64,000 nucleotides of DNA from Crossaster papposus (Eukaryota > Echinodermata > Asteroidea > Velatida > Solasteridae): contig JBAIAA010000601.1 in NCBI GenBank assembly GCA_037893245.1, positions 476,001 through 540,000 on the forward strand, read 5' to 3'. This document shows, piece by piece, positions 45,693-57,940 of the stretch (position 1 is the stretch's first letter; every line of letters begins with the position of its first letter). Below the pieces are notes generated by a model. It was not told the origin of the DNA. It ran no database searches and was given only the letters and a program-made list of their open reading frames with translations. The translations under genes and the position numbers were made by a program.

Positions 45693-45764
45693 TTCCCACA
45701 CTGGGAATCGAACCCGGGCCACGGCGGTGAGAGCGCCGGATCCTAACCACTAGACCATATGGGA
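45693..45764 (-). tRNA. tRNA-Glu(CTC), copy 121
   Basis: G63 to A (T-stem mismatch). Confidence 0.82.
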
Positions 45765-46030
45765 TTATGCGGAAGATCCATTGAGCATTAGGCTACGAAA
45801 TTACTTTTTCACTGATGTAATTCCATTAACAAAATACCACACTGGAAAATCGAGCTCGGCCAGCGAATTGTTATCAGCCGCGTCACAGACGGCGCCTCTA
45901 AAGCGATTGGCATTGATGTTGGTATTCTTGTTGTTGTTTTTGTTGCTGTGCCAATTTTGACACGCGGGAACTTCTAAGTAATTACCTAAAGAGACCAACT
46001 ACAATGACAAACAAAGTAAAATTTAAAACT

Positions 46031-46102
46031 TTCCCACACCGGGAATCGAACCCGGGCCACGGCGGTAAGAGCGCCGGATCCTAACCACTAGACCATATGG
46101 GA
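46031..46102 (-). tRNA. tRNA-Glu body with Lys anticodon CTT, copy 122
   Basis: C36 to T changes the anticodon from CTC to CTT (plus 46067-46069 = aag), which would read the Lys codon AAG. The rest of the gene, promoter boxes and TTTT match the Glu consensus. If transcribed it is a chimeric tRNA. It may be charged with Glu, charged with Lys, or not charged. A sequencing error is possible because only one copy shows it. Confidence 0.82.
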
Positions 46103-46265
46103 TTATGCGGAAGATCCATTGAGCATTAGGCTACGAAATTACTTTTTCACTGATGTAATTCCATTAACAAAATACCACACTGGAAAATCGAACTCGGCCA
46201 GCGAATTGTTATCAGCCGCGCCACAGACGGTGCCTCTAAAGCGATTAGCATTGTTATTGATATTC

Positions 46266-46303
<38 letters not shown>

Positions 46304-46391
46304 GCCTTGCCAAATTCGACATGCGGAAACCTTTTAAGTAAGTACCTAAAGAGAGCAACTACAATGACAACCAAAGTAAAAGTTAAAATCT

Positions 46392-46463
46392 TTCCCACAC
46401 CGGGAATCGAACCCGGGCCACGGCGGTGAGAGCGCCGGATCCTAACCACTAGACCATATGGGA
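46392..46463 (-). tRNA. tRNA-Glu(CTC), copy 123
   Basis: Consensus; the 3' flank is one base longer (AGATTTTAAC). Confidence 0.95.
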
Positions 46464-46718
46464 TTATGCGGAAGATCCATTGAGCATTAGGCTACGAAAT
46501 TACTTTTTCACTGATGTAATTCCATTAACAAAATACCACACTGGAAAATCGAACTCGGCCAGCGAATTGTTATCAGCCGCGTCCTCTAAAGCGATTGGCA
46601 TTGATGTTGGTATTCTTGTTGTTGTTTTTGTTGCTGTGCCAATTTTGACATGCGGGAACTTCTAAGTAAGTACCTAAAGAGAGCAACTACAATGACAACC
46701 AAAGTAAAATTTAAAACT

Positions 46719-46790
46719 TTCACACACCGGGAATCGAACCCGGGCCACGGCGGTGAGAGCGCCGGATCCTAACCACTAGACCATATGGGA
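46719..46790 (-). tRNA. tRNA-Glu(CTC), copy 124
   Basis: G69 to T (acceptor mismatch). Confidence 0.8.
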
Positions 46791-47059
46791 TTATGCGGAA
46801 GATCCATTGAGCATTAGGCTACGAAATTACTTTTTCACTGATATAATTCCATTAACAAAATACCACAGTGGAAATTCGAACTGGGCCAGCGAATTGTTTT
46901 CAGCCGCGTCACAGACGGCGCCTCTAAATCGATTGGCATTGATGTTGGTATTCTTGTTGTTGTTGTTGTTGTTGCTGTGCCAATTTTGACAAGCGGGAAC
47001 TTCTAAGTAAGTACCTAAAGAGTCCAACTACAATGACAACCAAAGTAACATTTAAAACT

Positions 47060-47131
47060 TTCCCACACCGGGAATCGAACCCGGGCCACGGCGGTGAGTG
47101 CGCCGGATCCTAACCACTAGACCATATGGGA
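47060..47131 (-). tRNA. tRNA-Glu(CTC), copy 125, invariant T33 lost
   Basis: T33 to A. The U-turn base before the anticodon is nearly universal, so decoding should be impaired. Confidence 0.75.
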
Positions 47132-47406
47132 TTATGCGGAAGATCCATTGAGCATTAGGCTACGAAATTACTTTTTCACTGATGTAATTCCATTAACAAA
47201 ATACCACACTGGAAAATCGAGCTCGGCCAGCGAATTGTTATCAGCCGCGTCACAGACAGCGCCTCTAAAGCGATTGGCATTGATGTTGGTATTCTTGTTG
47301 TTGTTGTTGTTGTTGTTGTTGCTGTGCCAAATTCGACATGCGGGAACTTTTAAGTAAGTACCTAAAGAGAGCAACTACAATGACAATCAAAGTAAAAGTT
47401 AAAACT

Positions 47407-47478
47407 TTCCCACACCGGGAATCGAACCCGGGCCACGGCGGTGAGAGCGCCGGATCCTAACCACTAGACCATATGGGA
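47407..47478 (-). tRNA. tRNA-Glu(CTC), copy 126
   Basis: Consensus. Confidence 0.95.
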
Positions 47479-47744
47479 TTATGCGGAAGATCCATTGAGC
47501 ATTAGGCTACGAAATTACTTTTTCACTGATGTAATTCCATTAACAAAATACCACACTGGAAAATCGAGCTCGGCCAGCGAATTGTTATCAGCCGCGTCAC
47601 AGACGGCGCCTCTAAAGCGATTGGCATTGATGTTGGTATTCTTGTTGTTGTTTTTGTTGCTGTGCCAATTTTGACACGCGGGAACTTCTAAGTAATTACC
47701 TAAAGAGACCAACTACAATGACAACCAAAGTAAAATTTAAAACT

Positions 47745-47816
47745 TTTCCACACCGGGAATCGAACCCGGGCCACGGCGGTGAGAGCGCCGGATCCTAACC
47801 ACTAGACCATATGGGA
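47745..47816 (-). tRNA. tRNA-Glu(CTC), copy 127
   Basis: G70 to A (acceptor mismatch), as copy 16. Confidence 0.8.
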
Positions 47817-47974
47817 TTATGCGGAAGATCCATTGAGCATTAGGCTACGAAATTACTTTTTCACTGATGTAATTCCATTAATACCACACTGGAAAATCGA
47901 ACTCGGCCAGCGAATTGTTATCAGCCGCGCCACAGACGGTGCCTCTAAAGCGATTAGCATTGTTATTGGTATTC

Positions 47975-48006
<32 letters not shown>

Positions 48007-48093
48007 GCCTTGCCAAATTCGACATGCGGGAACCTTTTAAGTAAGTACCTAAAGAGAGCAACTACAATGACAACCAAAGTAAAAGTTAAAACT

Positions 48094-48165
48094 TTCCCAC
48101 ACCGGGAATCGAACCCGGGCCACGGCGGTGAGAGCGCCTGATCCTAACCACTAGACCATATGGGA
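48094..48165 (-). tRNA. tRNA-Glu(CTC), copy 128
   Basis: C27 to A (opens the anticodon stem). Same as copies 153 and 174. Confidence 0.8.
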
Positions 48166-48420
48166 TTATGCGGAAGATCCATTGAGCATTAGGCTACGAA
48201 ATTACTTTTTCACTGATGTAATTCCATTAACAAAATACCACACTGGAAAATCGAACTCGGCCAGCGAATTGTTATCAGCCGCGTCCTCTAAAGCGATTGG
48301 CATTGATGTTGGTATTCTTGTTGTTGTTTCTGTTGCTGTGCCAATTTTGACATGCGGGAACTTATAAGTAAGTACCTAAAGAGTCCAACTACAATGACAA
48401 CCAAAGTAACATTTACAACT

Positions 48421-48492
48421 TTCCCACGCCGGGAATCGAACCCGGGCCACGGCGGTGAGAGCGCCAGATCCTAACCACTAGACCATATGGGA
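48421..48492 (-). tRNA. tRNA-Glu(CTC), copy 129, terminator-less subfamily
   Basis: C27 to T and T65 to C (A-C mismatch closing the acceptor stem). The 3' flank AGTTGTAAATGTTACTTTGG has no T4; the next T4 on the minus strand lies about 170 nt on (GATTTTCC near 48250). Same form as copies 143, 154, 161 and 167. Confidence 0.78.
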
Positions 48493-48767
48493 TTATGCGG
48501 AAGATCCATTGAGCATTTGGCTACGAAATTACTTTTTCACTGATGTAATTCCATTAACAAAATACCACACTGGAAAATCGAACTTGGCCAGCGAATTGTT
48601 ATCAGCCGCGCCACAGACGGTGCCTCTAAAGCGATTAGCATTGTTATTGGTATTCTTGTTGTTGTTGTTGTTGTTGTTGTTGCTGTGCCAAATTCGACAT
48701 GCGGGAACTTCTAAGTAAGTACCTAAAAAGAGCAACTACAATGACAATCAAAGTAAAAGTTAAAACT

Positions 48768-48839
48768 TTCCCACACCGGGAATCGAACCCGGGCCACGGC
48801 GGTGAGAGCGCCGGATCCTAACCACTAGACCATATGGGA
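48768..48839 (-). tRNA. tRNA-Glu(CTC), copy 130
   Basis: Consensus. Confidence 0.95.
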
Positions 48840-49096
48840 TTATGCGGAAGATCCATTGAGCATTAGGCTACGAAATTACTTTTTCACTGATGTAATTCCA
48901 TTAACAAAATACCACAGTGGAAATTCGAACTCGGCCAGCGAATTGTTTTCAGCCGCGTCACAGACGGCGCCTCTAAATCGATTGGCATTGATGTTGGTAT
49001 TCTTGTTATTGCTGTGCCAATTTTGACACGCGGGAACTTATAAGTAAGTACCTAAAGAGTCCAACTACAATGACAACCAAAGTAACATTTAAAACT

Positions 49097-49168
49097 TTCC
49101 CACACCGGGAATCGAACCCGGGCCACGGCGGTGAGAGCGCCGGATCCTAACCACTAGACCATATGGGA
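49097..49168 (-). tRNA. tRNA-Glu(CTC), copy 131
   Basis: Consensus; single T4 (AGTTTTAAATGTTAC). Confidence 0.95.
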
Positions 49169-49443
49169 TTATGCGGAAGATCCATTGAGCATTAGGCTAC
49201 GAAATTACTTTTTCACTGATGTAATTCCATTAACAAAATACCACACTGGAAAATCGAACTTGGCCAGCGAATTGTTATCAGCCGCGCCACAGACGGTGCC
49301 TCTCAAGCGATTAGCATTGTTATTGGTATTCTTGTTGTTGTTGTTGTTGTTGTTGTTGCTGTGCCAAATTCGACATGCGGAAACTTCTAAGTAAGTACCT
49401 AAAATGAGCAACTACAATGACAATCAAAGTAAAAGTCAAAACT

Positions 49444-49515
49444 TTCCCACACCGGGAATCGAACCCGGGCCACGGCGGTGAGAGCGCCGGATCCTAACCA
49501 CTAGACCATATGGGA
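49444..49515 (-). tRNA. tRNA-Glu(CTC), copy 132
   Basis: Consensus. Confidence 0.95.
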
Positions 49516-49791
49516 TTATGCGGAAGATCCATTGAGCATTAGGCTACGACATTACTTTTTCACTGATGTAATTCCATTAACAAAATACCACACTGGAAAA
49601 TCGAACTCGGCCAGCGAATTGTTATCAGCCGCGCCACAGACGGTGCCTCTAAAGCGATTAGCATTGTTATTGGTATTCTTGTTGTTGTTGTTGTTGTTGT
49701 TGTTGCCTTGCCAAATTCGACATGCGGGAACCTTTTAAGTAAGTACCTAAAGAGAGCAACTACAATGACAACCAAAGTAAAATTTAAAACT

Positions 49792-49863
49792 TTCCCACAC
49801 CGGGAATCGAACCTGGGCCACGGCGGTGAGAGCGCCGGATCCTAACCACTAGACCATATGGGA
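49792..49863 (-). tRNA. tRNA-Glu(CTC), copy 133
   Basis: G50 to A (T-stem mismatch). Confidence 0.82.
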
Positions 49864-50026
49864 TTATGCGGAAGATCCATTGAGCATTAGGCTACGAAAT
49901 TACTTTTTCACTGATGTAATTCCATTAACAAAATACCACAGTGGAAATTCGAACTCGGCCAGCGAATTGTTATCAGCCACGCCACAGACGGTGCCTCTAA
50001 AGCGATTAGCATTGTTATTGGTATTC

Positions 50027-50060
<34 letters not shown>

Positions 50061-50141
50061 GCCAAATTCGACATGCCGGAACTTCTAAGTAAGTACCTAA
50101 AGAGACCAACTACAATGACAACCAAAGTAACAGTTAAAACT

Positions 50142-50213
50142 TTCCCACACAGGGAATCGAACCCGGGCCACGGCGGGGAGAGCGCCGGATCCTAACCACT
50201 AGACCATATGGGA
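50142..50213 (-). tRNA. tRNA-Glu(CTC), copy 134
   Basis: A37 to C beside the anticodon, where a purine is expected, and G63 to T. Confidence 0.72.
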
Positions 50214-50470
50214 TTATGCGGAAGATCCATTGAGCATTAGGCTACGAAATTACTTTTTCACTGATGTAATTCCATTAACAAAATACCACAGTGGAAATTC
50301 GAACTCGGCCAGCGAATTGTTTTCAGCCGCGTCACAGACGGCGCCTCTAAATCGATTGGCATTGATGTTGGTATTCTTGTTATTGCTGTGCCAATTTTGA
50401 CACGCGGGAACTTATAAGTAAGTACCTAAAGAGTCCAACTACAATGACAACCAAAGTAACATTTAAAACT

Positions 50471-50542
50471 TTCCCACACCGGGAATCGAACCCGGGCCAC
50501 GGCGGTGAGAGCGCCGGATCCTAACCACTAGACCATATGGGA
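50471..50542 (-). tRNA. tRNA-Glu(CTC), copy 135
   Basis: Consensus. Confidence 0.95.
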
Positions 50543-50817
50543 TTATGCGGAAGATCCATTGAGCATTTGGCTACGAAATTACTTTTTCACTGATGTAATT
50601 CCATTAACAAAATACCACACTGGAAAATCGAACTTGGCCAGCGAATTGTTATCAGCCGCGCCACAGACGGTGCCTCTCAAGCGATTAGCATTGTTATTGG
50701 TATTCTTGTTGTTGTTGTTGTTGTTGTTGTTGCTGTGCCAAATTCGACATGCGGGAACTTCTAAGTAAGTACCTAAAATGAGCAACTACAATGACAATCA
50801 AAGTAAAAGTCAAAACT

Positions 50818-50889
50818 TTCCCACACCGGGAATCGAACCCGGGCCACGGCGGTGAGAGCGCCGGATCCTAACCACTAGACCATATGGGA
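50818..50889 (-). tRNA. tRNA-Glu(CTC), copy 136
   Basis: Consensus. Confidence 0.95.
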
Positions 50890-51165
50890 TTATGCGGAAG
50901 ATCCATTGAGCATTAGGCTACGACATTACTTTTTCACTGATGTAATTCCATTAACAAAATACCACACTGGAAAATCGAACTCGGCCAGCGAATTGTTATC
51001 AGCCGCGCCACAGACGGTGCCTCTAAAGCGATTAGCATTGTTATTGGTATTCTTGTTGTTGTTGTTGTTGTTGTTGTTGCCTTGCCAAATTCGACATGCG
51101 GGAACCTTTTAAGTAAGTACCTAAAGAGAGCAACTACAATGACAACCAAAGTAAAATTTAAAACT

Positions 51166-51237
51166 TTCCCACACCGGGAATCGAACCCGGGCCACGGCGG
51201 TGAGAGCGCCGGATCCTAACCACTAGACCATATGGGA
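51166..51237 (-). tRNA. tRNA-Glu(CTC), copy 137
   Basis: Consensus. Confidence 0.95.
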
Positions 51238-51497
51238 TTATGCGGAAGATCCATTGAGCATTAGGCTACGAAATTACTTTTTCACTGATGTAATTCCATT
51301 AACAAAATACCACAGTGGAAATTCGAACTCGGCCAGCGAATTGTTATCAGCCACGCCACAGACGGTGCCTCTAAAGCGATTAGCATTGTTATTGGTATTC
51401 TTGTTGTTGTTGTTGTGCCAAATTCGACATGCCGGAACTTCTAAGTAAGTACCTAAAGAGACCAACTACAATGACAACCAAAGTAACAGTTAAAACT

Positions 51498-51569
51498 TTC
51501 CCACACAGGGAATCGAACCCGGGCCACGGCGGTGAGAGCGCCGGATCCTAACCACTAGACCATATGGGA
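51498..51569 (-). tRNA. tRNA-Glu(CTC), copy 138
   Basis: G63 to T. Confidence 0.82.
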
Positions 51570-51826
51570 TTATGCGGAAGATCCATTGAGCATTAGGCTA
51601 CGAAATTACTTTTTCACTGATGTAATTCCATTAACAAAATACCACAGTGGAAATTCGAACTCGGCCAGCGAATTGTTTTCAGCCGCGTCACAGACGGCGC
51701 CTCTAAATCGATTGGCATTGATGTTGGTATTCTTGTTATTGCTGTGCCAATTTTGACACGCGGGAACTTATAAGTAAGTACCTAAAGAGTCCAACTACAA
51801 TGACAACCAAAGTAACATTTAAAACT

Positions 51827-51898
51827 TTCCCACACCGGGAATCGAACCCGGGCCACGGCGGTGAGAGCGCCGGATCCTAACCACTAGACCATATGGGA
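51827..51898 (-). tRNA. tRNA-Glu(CTC), copy 139
   Basis: Consensus. Confidence 0.95.
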
Positions 51899-52061
51899 TT
51901 ATGCGGAAGATCCATTGAGCATTTGGCTACGAAATTACTTTTTCACTGATGTAATTCCATTAACAAAATACCACACTGGAAAATCGAACTTGGCCAGCGA
52001 ATTGTTATCAGCCGCGCCACAGACGGTGCCTCTAAAGCGATTAGCATTGTTATTGGTATTC

Positions 52062-52093
<32 letters not shown>

Positions 52094-52179
52094 GCTGTGC
52101 CAAATTCGACATGCGGGAACTTCTAAGTAAGTACCTAAAAAGAGCAACTACAATGACAATCAAAGTAAAAGTTAAAACT

Positions 52180-52251
52180 TTCCCACACCGGGAATCGAAC
52201 CCGGGCCACGGCGGTGAGAGCGCCGGATCCTAACCACTAGACCATATGGGA
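52180..52251 (-). tRNA. tRNA-Glu(CTC), copy 140
   Basis: Consensus. Confidence 0.95.
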
Positions 52252-52508
52252 TTATGCGGAAGATCCATTGAGCATTAGGCTACGAAATTACTTTTTCACT
52301 GATGTAATTCCATTAACAAAATACCACAGTGGAAATTCGAACTCGGCCAGCGAATTGTTTTCAGCCGCGTCACAGACGGCGCCTCTAAATCGATTGGCAT
52401 TGATGTTGGTATTCTTGTTATTGCTGTGCCAATTTTGACACGCGGGAACTTATAAGTAAGTACCTAAAGAGTCCAACTACAATGACAACCAAAGTAACAT
52501 TTAAAACT

Positions 52509-52580
52509 TTCCCACACCGGGAATCGAACCCGGGCCACGGCGGTGAGAGCGCCGGATCCTAACCACTAGACCATATGGGA
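52509..52580 (-). tRNA. tRNA-Glu(CTC), copy 141
   Basis: Consensus. Confidence 0.95.
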
Positions 52581-52855
52581 TTATGCGGAAGATCCATTGA
52601 GCATTTGGCTACGAAATTACTTTTTCACTGATGTAATTCCATTAACAAAATACCACACTGGAAAATCGAACTTGGCCAGCGAATTGTTATCAGCCGCGCC
52701 ACAGACGGTGCCTCTCAAGCGATTAGCATTGTTATTGGTATTCTTGTTGTTGTTGTTGTTGTTGTTGTTGCTGTGCCAAATTCGACATGCGGGAACTTCT
52801 AAGTAAGTACCTAAAATGAGCAACTACAATGACAATCAAAGTAAAAGTTAAAACT

Positions 52856-52927
52856 TTCCCACACCGGGAATCGAACCCGGGCCACGGCGGTGAGAGCGCC
52901 GGATCCTAACCACTAGACCATATGGGA
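52856..52927 (-). tRNA. tRNA-Glu(CTC), copy 142
   Basis: Consensus. Confidence 0.95.
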
Positions 52928-53182
52928 TTATGCGGAAGATCCATTGAGCATTAGGCTACGAAATTACTTTTTCACTGATGTAATTCCATTAACAAAATAC
53001 CACGCTGGAAAATCGAACTCGGCCAGCAAATTGTTATCAGCCGCGTCCTCTAAAGCGATTGGCATTGATGTTGGTATTCTTGTTGTTGTTTTTGTTGCTG
53101 TGCCAATTTTGACATGCGGGAACTTATAAGTAAGTACCTAAAGAGTCCAACTACAATGACAACCAAAGTAACATTTACAACT

Positions 53183-53254
53183 TTCCCACGCCGGGAATCG
53201 AACCCGGGCCACGGCGGTGAGAGCGCCAGATCCTAACCACTAGACCATATGGGA
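53183..53254 (-). tRNA. tRNA-Glu(CTC), copy 143, terminator-less subfamily
   Basis: C27 to T, T65 to C, no T4 in the 3' flank. Confidence 0.78.
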
Positions 53255-53538
53255 TTATGCGGAAGATCCATTGAGCATTTGGCTACGAAATTACTTTTTC
53301 ACTGATGTAATTCCATTAACAAAATACCACACTGGAAAATCGAACTTGGCCAGCGAATTGTTATCAGCCGCGCCACAGACGGTGCCTCTAAAGCGATTAG
53401 CATTGTTATTGGTATTCTTGTTGTTGTTGTTGTTGTTGTTGTTGCTGTTGTTGCTGTGCCAAATTCGACATGCGGGAACTTCTAAGTAAGTACCTAAAAA
53501 GAGCAACTACAATGACAATCAAAGTAAAAGTTAAAACT

Positions 53539-53610
53539 TTCCCACACCGGGAATCGAACCCGGGCCACGGCGGTGAGAGCGCCGGATCCTAACCACTAGA
53601 CCATATGGGA
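53539..53610 (-). tRNA. tRNA-Glu(CTC), copy 144
   Basis: Consensus. Confidence 0.95.
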
Positions 53611-53867
53611 TTATGCGGAAGATCCATTGAGCATTAGGCTACGAAATTTCTTTTTCACTGATGTAATTCCATTAACAAAATACCACAGTGGAAATTCGAA
53701 CTCGGCCAGCGAATTGTTTTCAGCCGCGTCACAGACGGCGCCTCTAAATCGATTGGCATTGATGTTGGTATTCTTGTTATTGCTGTGCCAATTTTGACAC
53801 GCGGGAACTTATAAGTAAGTACCTAAAGAGTCCAACTACAATGACAACCAAAGTAACATTTAAAACT

Positions 53868-53939
53868 TTCCCACACCGGGAATCGAACCCGGGCCACGGC
53901 GGTGAGAGCGCCGGATCCTAACCACTAGACCATATGGGA
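53868..53939 (-). tRNA. tRNA-Glu(CTC), copy 145
   Basis: Consensus. Confidence 0.95.
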
Positions 53940-54214
53940 TTATGCGGAAGATCCATTGAGCATTTGGCTACGAAATTACTTTTTCACTGATGTAATTCCA
54001 TTAACAAAATACCACACTGGAAAATCGAACTTGGCCAGCGAATTGTTATCAGCCGCGCCACAGACGGTGCCTCTAAAGCGATTAGCATTGTTATTGGTAT
54101 TCTTGTTGTTGTGGTTGTTGTTGTTGTTGCTGTGCCAAATTCGACATGCGGGAACTTCTAAGTAAGTACCTAAAAAGAGCAACTACAATGACAATCAAAG
54201 TAAAAGTTAAAACT

Positions 54215-54286
54215 TTCCCACACCGGGAATCGAACCCGGGCCACGGCGGTGAGAGCGCCGGATCCTAACCACTAGACCATATGGGA
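54215..54286 (-). tRNA. tRNA-Glu(CTC), copy 146
   Basis: Consensus. Confidence 0.95.
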
Positions 54287-54449
54287 TTATGCGGAAGATC
54301 CATTGAGCATTAGGCTACGAAATTACTTTTTCACTGATGTAATTCCATTAACAAAATACCACAGTGGAAATTCGAACTCGGCCAGCGAATTGTTATCAGC
54401 CACGCCACAGACGGTGCCTCTAAAGCGATTAGCATTGTTATTGGTATTC

Positions 54450-54487
<38 letters not shown>

Positions 54488-54573
54488 GCTGTGCCAAATT
54501 CGACATGCCGGAACTTCTAAGTAAGTACCTAAAGAGACCAACTACAATGACAACCAAAGTAACAGTTAAAACT

Positions 54574-54645
54574 TTCCCACACAGGGAATCGAACCCGGGC
54601 CACGGCGGTGAGAGCGCCGGATCCTAACCACTAGACCATATGGGA
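54574..54645 (-). tRNA. tRNA-Glu(CTC), copy 147
   Basis: G63 to T. Confidence 0.82.
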
Positions 54646-54902
54646 TTATGCGGAAGATCCATTGAGCATTAGGCTACGAAATTACTTTTTCACTGATGTA
54701 ATTCCATTAACAAAATACCACAGTGGAAATTCGAACTCGGCCAGCGAATTGTTTTCAGCCGCGTCACAGACGGCGCCTCTAAATCGATTGGCATTGATGT
54801 TGGTATTCTTGTTATTGCTGTGCCAATTTTGACACGCGGGAACTTATAAGTAAGTACCTAAAGAGTCCAACTACAATGACAACCAAAGTAACATTTAAAA
54901 CT

Positions 54903-54974
54903 TTCCCACACCGGGAATCGAACCCGGGCCACGGCGGTGAGAGCGCCGGATCCTAACCACTAGACCATATGGGA
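54903..54974 (-). tRNA. tRNA-Glu(CTC), copy 148
   Basis: Consensus. Confidence 0.95.
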
Positions 54975-55137
54975 TTATGCGGAAGATCCATTGAGCATTT
55001 GGCTACGAAATTACATTTTCACTGATGTAATTCCATTAACAAAATACCACACTGAAAAATCGAACTTGGCCAGCGAATTGTTATCAGCCGCGCCACAGAC
55101 GGTGCCTCTAAAGCGATTAGCATTGTTATTGGTATTC

Positions 55138-55169
<32 letters not shown>

Positions 55170-55255
55170 GCTGTGCCAAATTCGACATGCGGGAACTTCT
55201 AAGTAAGTACCTAAAAAGAGCAACTACAATGACAATCAAAGTAAAAGTTAAAACT

Positions 55256-55327
55256 TTCCCACACCGGGAATCGAACCCGGGCCACGGCGGTGAGAGCGCC
55301 GGATCCTAACCACTAGACCATATGGGA
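55256..55327 (-). tRNA. tRNA-Glu(CTC), copy 149
   Basis: Consensus. Confidence 0.95.
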
Positions 55328-55584
55328 TTATGCGGAAGATCCATTGAGCATTAGGCTACGAAATTACTTTTTCACTGATGTAATTCCATTAACAAAATAC
55401 CACAGTGGAAATTCGAACTCGGCCAGCGAATTGTTTTCAGCCGCGTCACAGACGGCGCCTCTAAATCGATTGGCATTGATGTTGGTATTCTTGTTATTGC
55501 TGTGCCAATTTTGACACGCGGGAACTTATAAGTAAGTACCTAAAGAGTCCAACTACAATGACAACCAAAGTAACATTGAAAACT

Positions 55585-55656
55585 TTCCCACACCGGGAAT
55601 CGAACCCGGGCCACGGCGGTGAGAGCGCCGGATCCTAACCACTAGACCATATGGGA
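55585..55656 (-). tRNA. tRNA-Glu(CTC), copy 150
   Basis: Consensus. Confidence 0.95.
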
Positions 55657-55931
55657 TTATGCGGAAGATCCATTGAGCATTTGGCTACGAAATTACTTTT
55701 TCACTGATGTAATTCCATTAACAAAATACCACACTGGAAAATCGAACTTGGCCAGCGAATTGTTATCAGCCGCGCCACAGACGGTGCCTCTCAAGCGATT
55801 AGCATTGTTATTGGTATTCTTGTTGTTGTTGTTGTTGTTGTTGTTGCTGTGCCAAATTCGACATGCGGGAACTTCTAAGTAAGTACCTAAAATGAGCAAC
55901 TACAATGACAATCAAAGTAAAAGTTAAAACT

Positions 55932-56003
55932 TTCCCACACCGGGAATCGAACCCGGGCCACGGCGGTGAGAGAGCCGGATCCTAACCACTAGACCATATG
56001 GGA
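55932..56003 (-). tRNA. tRNA-Glu(CTC), copy 151
   Basis: G31 to T (mismatch beside the anticodon loop). Confidence 0.78.
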
Positions 56004-56258
56004 TTATGCGGAAGATCCATTGAGCATTAGGCTACGAAATTACTTTTTCACTGATGTAATTCCATTAACAAAATACCACGCTGGAAAATCGAACTCGGCC
56101 AGCAAATTGTTATCAGCCGCGTCCTCTAAAGCGATTGGCATTGATGTTGGTATTCTTGTTGTTGTTTTTGTTGCTGTGCCAATTTAGACACGCGGGAACT
56201 TCTAAGTAATTACCTAAAGAGACCAACTACAATGACAACCACAGTAAAATTTAAAACT

Positions 56259-56330
56259 TTCCCACACCGGGAATCGAACCCGGGCCACGGCGGTGAGAGC
56301 GCCGGATCCTAACCACTAGACCATATGGGA
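56259..56330 (-). tRNA. tRNA-Glu(CTC), copy 152
   Basis: Consensus. Confidence 0.95.
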
Positions 56331-56488
56331 TTATGCGGAAGATCCATTGAGCATTAGGCTACGAAATTACTTTTTCACTGATGTAATTCCATTAATACCA
56401 CACTGGAAAATCGAACTCGGCCAGCGAATTGTTATCAGCCGCGCCACAGACGGTGCCTCTAAAGCGATTAGCATTGTTATTGGTATTC

Positions 56489-56523
<35 letters not shown>

Positions 56524-56610
56524 GCCTTGCCAAATTCGACATGCGGGAACCTTTTAAGTAAGTACCTAAAGAGAGCAACTACAATGACAACCAAAGTAAA
56601 AGTTAAAACT

Positions 56611-56682
56611 TTCCCACACCGGGAATCGAACCCGGGCCACGGCGGTGAGAGCGCCTGATCCTAACCACTAGACCATATGGGA
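56611..56682 (-). tRNA. tRNA-Glu(CTC), copy 153
   Basis: C27 to A. Confidence 0.8.
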
Positions 56683-56937
56683 TTATGCGGAAGATCCATT
56701 GAGCATTAGGCTACGAAATTACTTTTTCACTGATGTAATTCCATTAACAAAATACCACGCTGGAAAATCGAACTCGGCCAGCAAATTGTTATCAGCCGCG
56801 TCCTCTAAAGCGATTGGCATTGATGTTGGTATTCTTGTTGTTGTTTTTGTTGCTGTGCCAATTTTGACATGCGGGAACTTATAAGTAAGTACCTAAAGAG
56901 TCCAACTACAATGACAACCAAAGTAACATTTACAACT

Positions 56938-57009
56938 TTCCCACGCCGGGAATCGAACCCGGGCCACGGCGGTGAGAGCGCCAGATCCTAACCACTAGAC
57001 CATATGGGA
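56938..57009 (-). tRNA. tRNA-Glu(CTC), copy 154, terminator-less subfamily
   Basis: C27 to T, T65 to C, no T4 in the 3' flank. Confidence 0.78.
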
Positions 57010-57278
57010 TTATGCGGAAGATCCATTGAGCATTTGGCTACGAAATTACTTTTTCACTGATGTAATTCCATTAACAAAATACCACACTGGAAAATCGAAC
57101 TTGGCCAGCGAATTGTTATCAGCCGCGCCACAGACGGTGCCTCTAAAGCGATTAGCATTGTTATTGGTATTCTTGTTGTTGTTGTTGTTGTTGCTGTGCC
57201 AAATTCGACATGCGGGAACTTCTAAGTAAGTACCTAAAAAGAGCAACTACAATGACAATCAAAGTAAAAGTTAAAACT

Positions 57279-57350
57279 TTCCCACACCGGGAATCGAACC
57301 CGGGCCACGGCGGTGAGAGCGCCGGATCCTAACCACTAGACCATATGGGA
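57279..57350 (-). tRNA. tRNA-Glu(CTC), copy 155
   Basis: Consensus. Confidence 0.95.
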
Positions 57351-57611
57351 TTATGCGGAAGATCCATTGAGCATTAGGCTACGAAATTACTTTTTCACTG
57401 ATGTAATTCCATTAACAAAATACCACAGTGGAAATTCGAACTCGGCCAGCGAATTGTTTTCAGCCGCGTCACAGACGGCGCCTCTAAATCGATCGATTGG
57501 CATTGATGTTGGTATTCTTGTTATTGCTGTGCCAATTTTGACACGCGGGAACTTATAAGTAAGTACCTAAAGAGTCCAACTACAATGACAACCAAAGTAA
57601 CATTTAAAACT

Positions 57612-57683
57612 TTCCCACACCGGGAATCGAACCCGGGCCACGGCGGTGAGAGCGCCGGATCCTAACCACTAGACCATATGGGA
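57612..57683 (-). tRNA. tRNA-Glu(CTC), copy 156
   Basis: Consensus. Confidence 0.95.
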
Positions 57684-57940
57684 TTATGCGGAAGATCCAT
57701 TGAGCATTAGGCTACGAAATTACTTTTTCACTGATGTAATTCCATTAACAAAATACCACAGTGGAAATTCGAACTCGGCCAGCGAATTGTTTTCAGCCGC
57801 GTCACAGACGGCGCCTCTAAATCGATTGGCATTGATGTTGGTATTCTTGTTATTGCTGTGCCAATTTTGACACGCGGGAACTTATAAGTAAGTACCTAAA
57901 GAGTCCAACTACAATGACAACCAAAGTAACATTTAAAACT

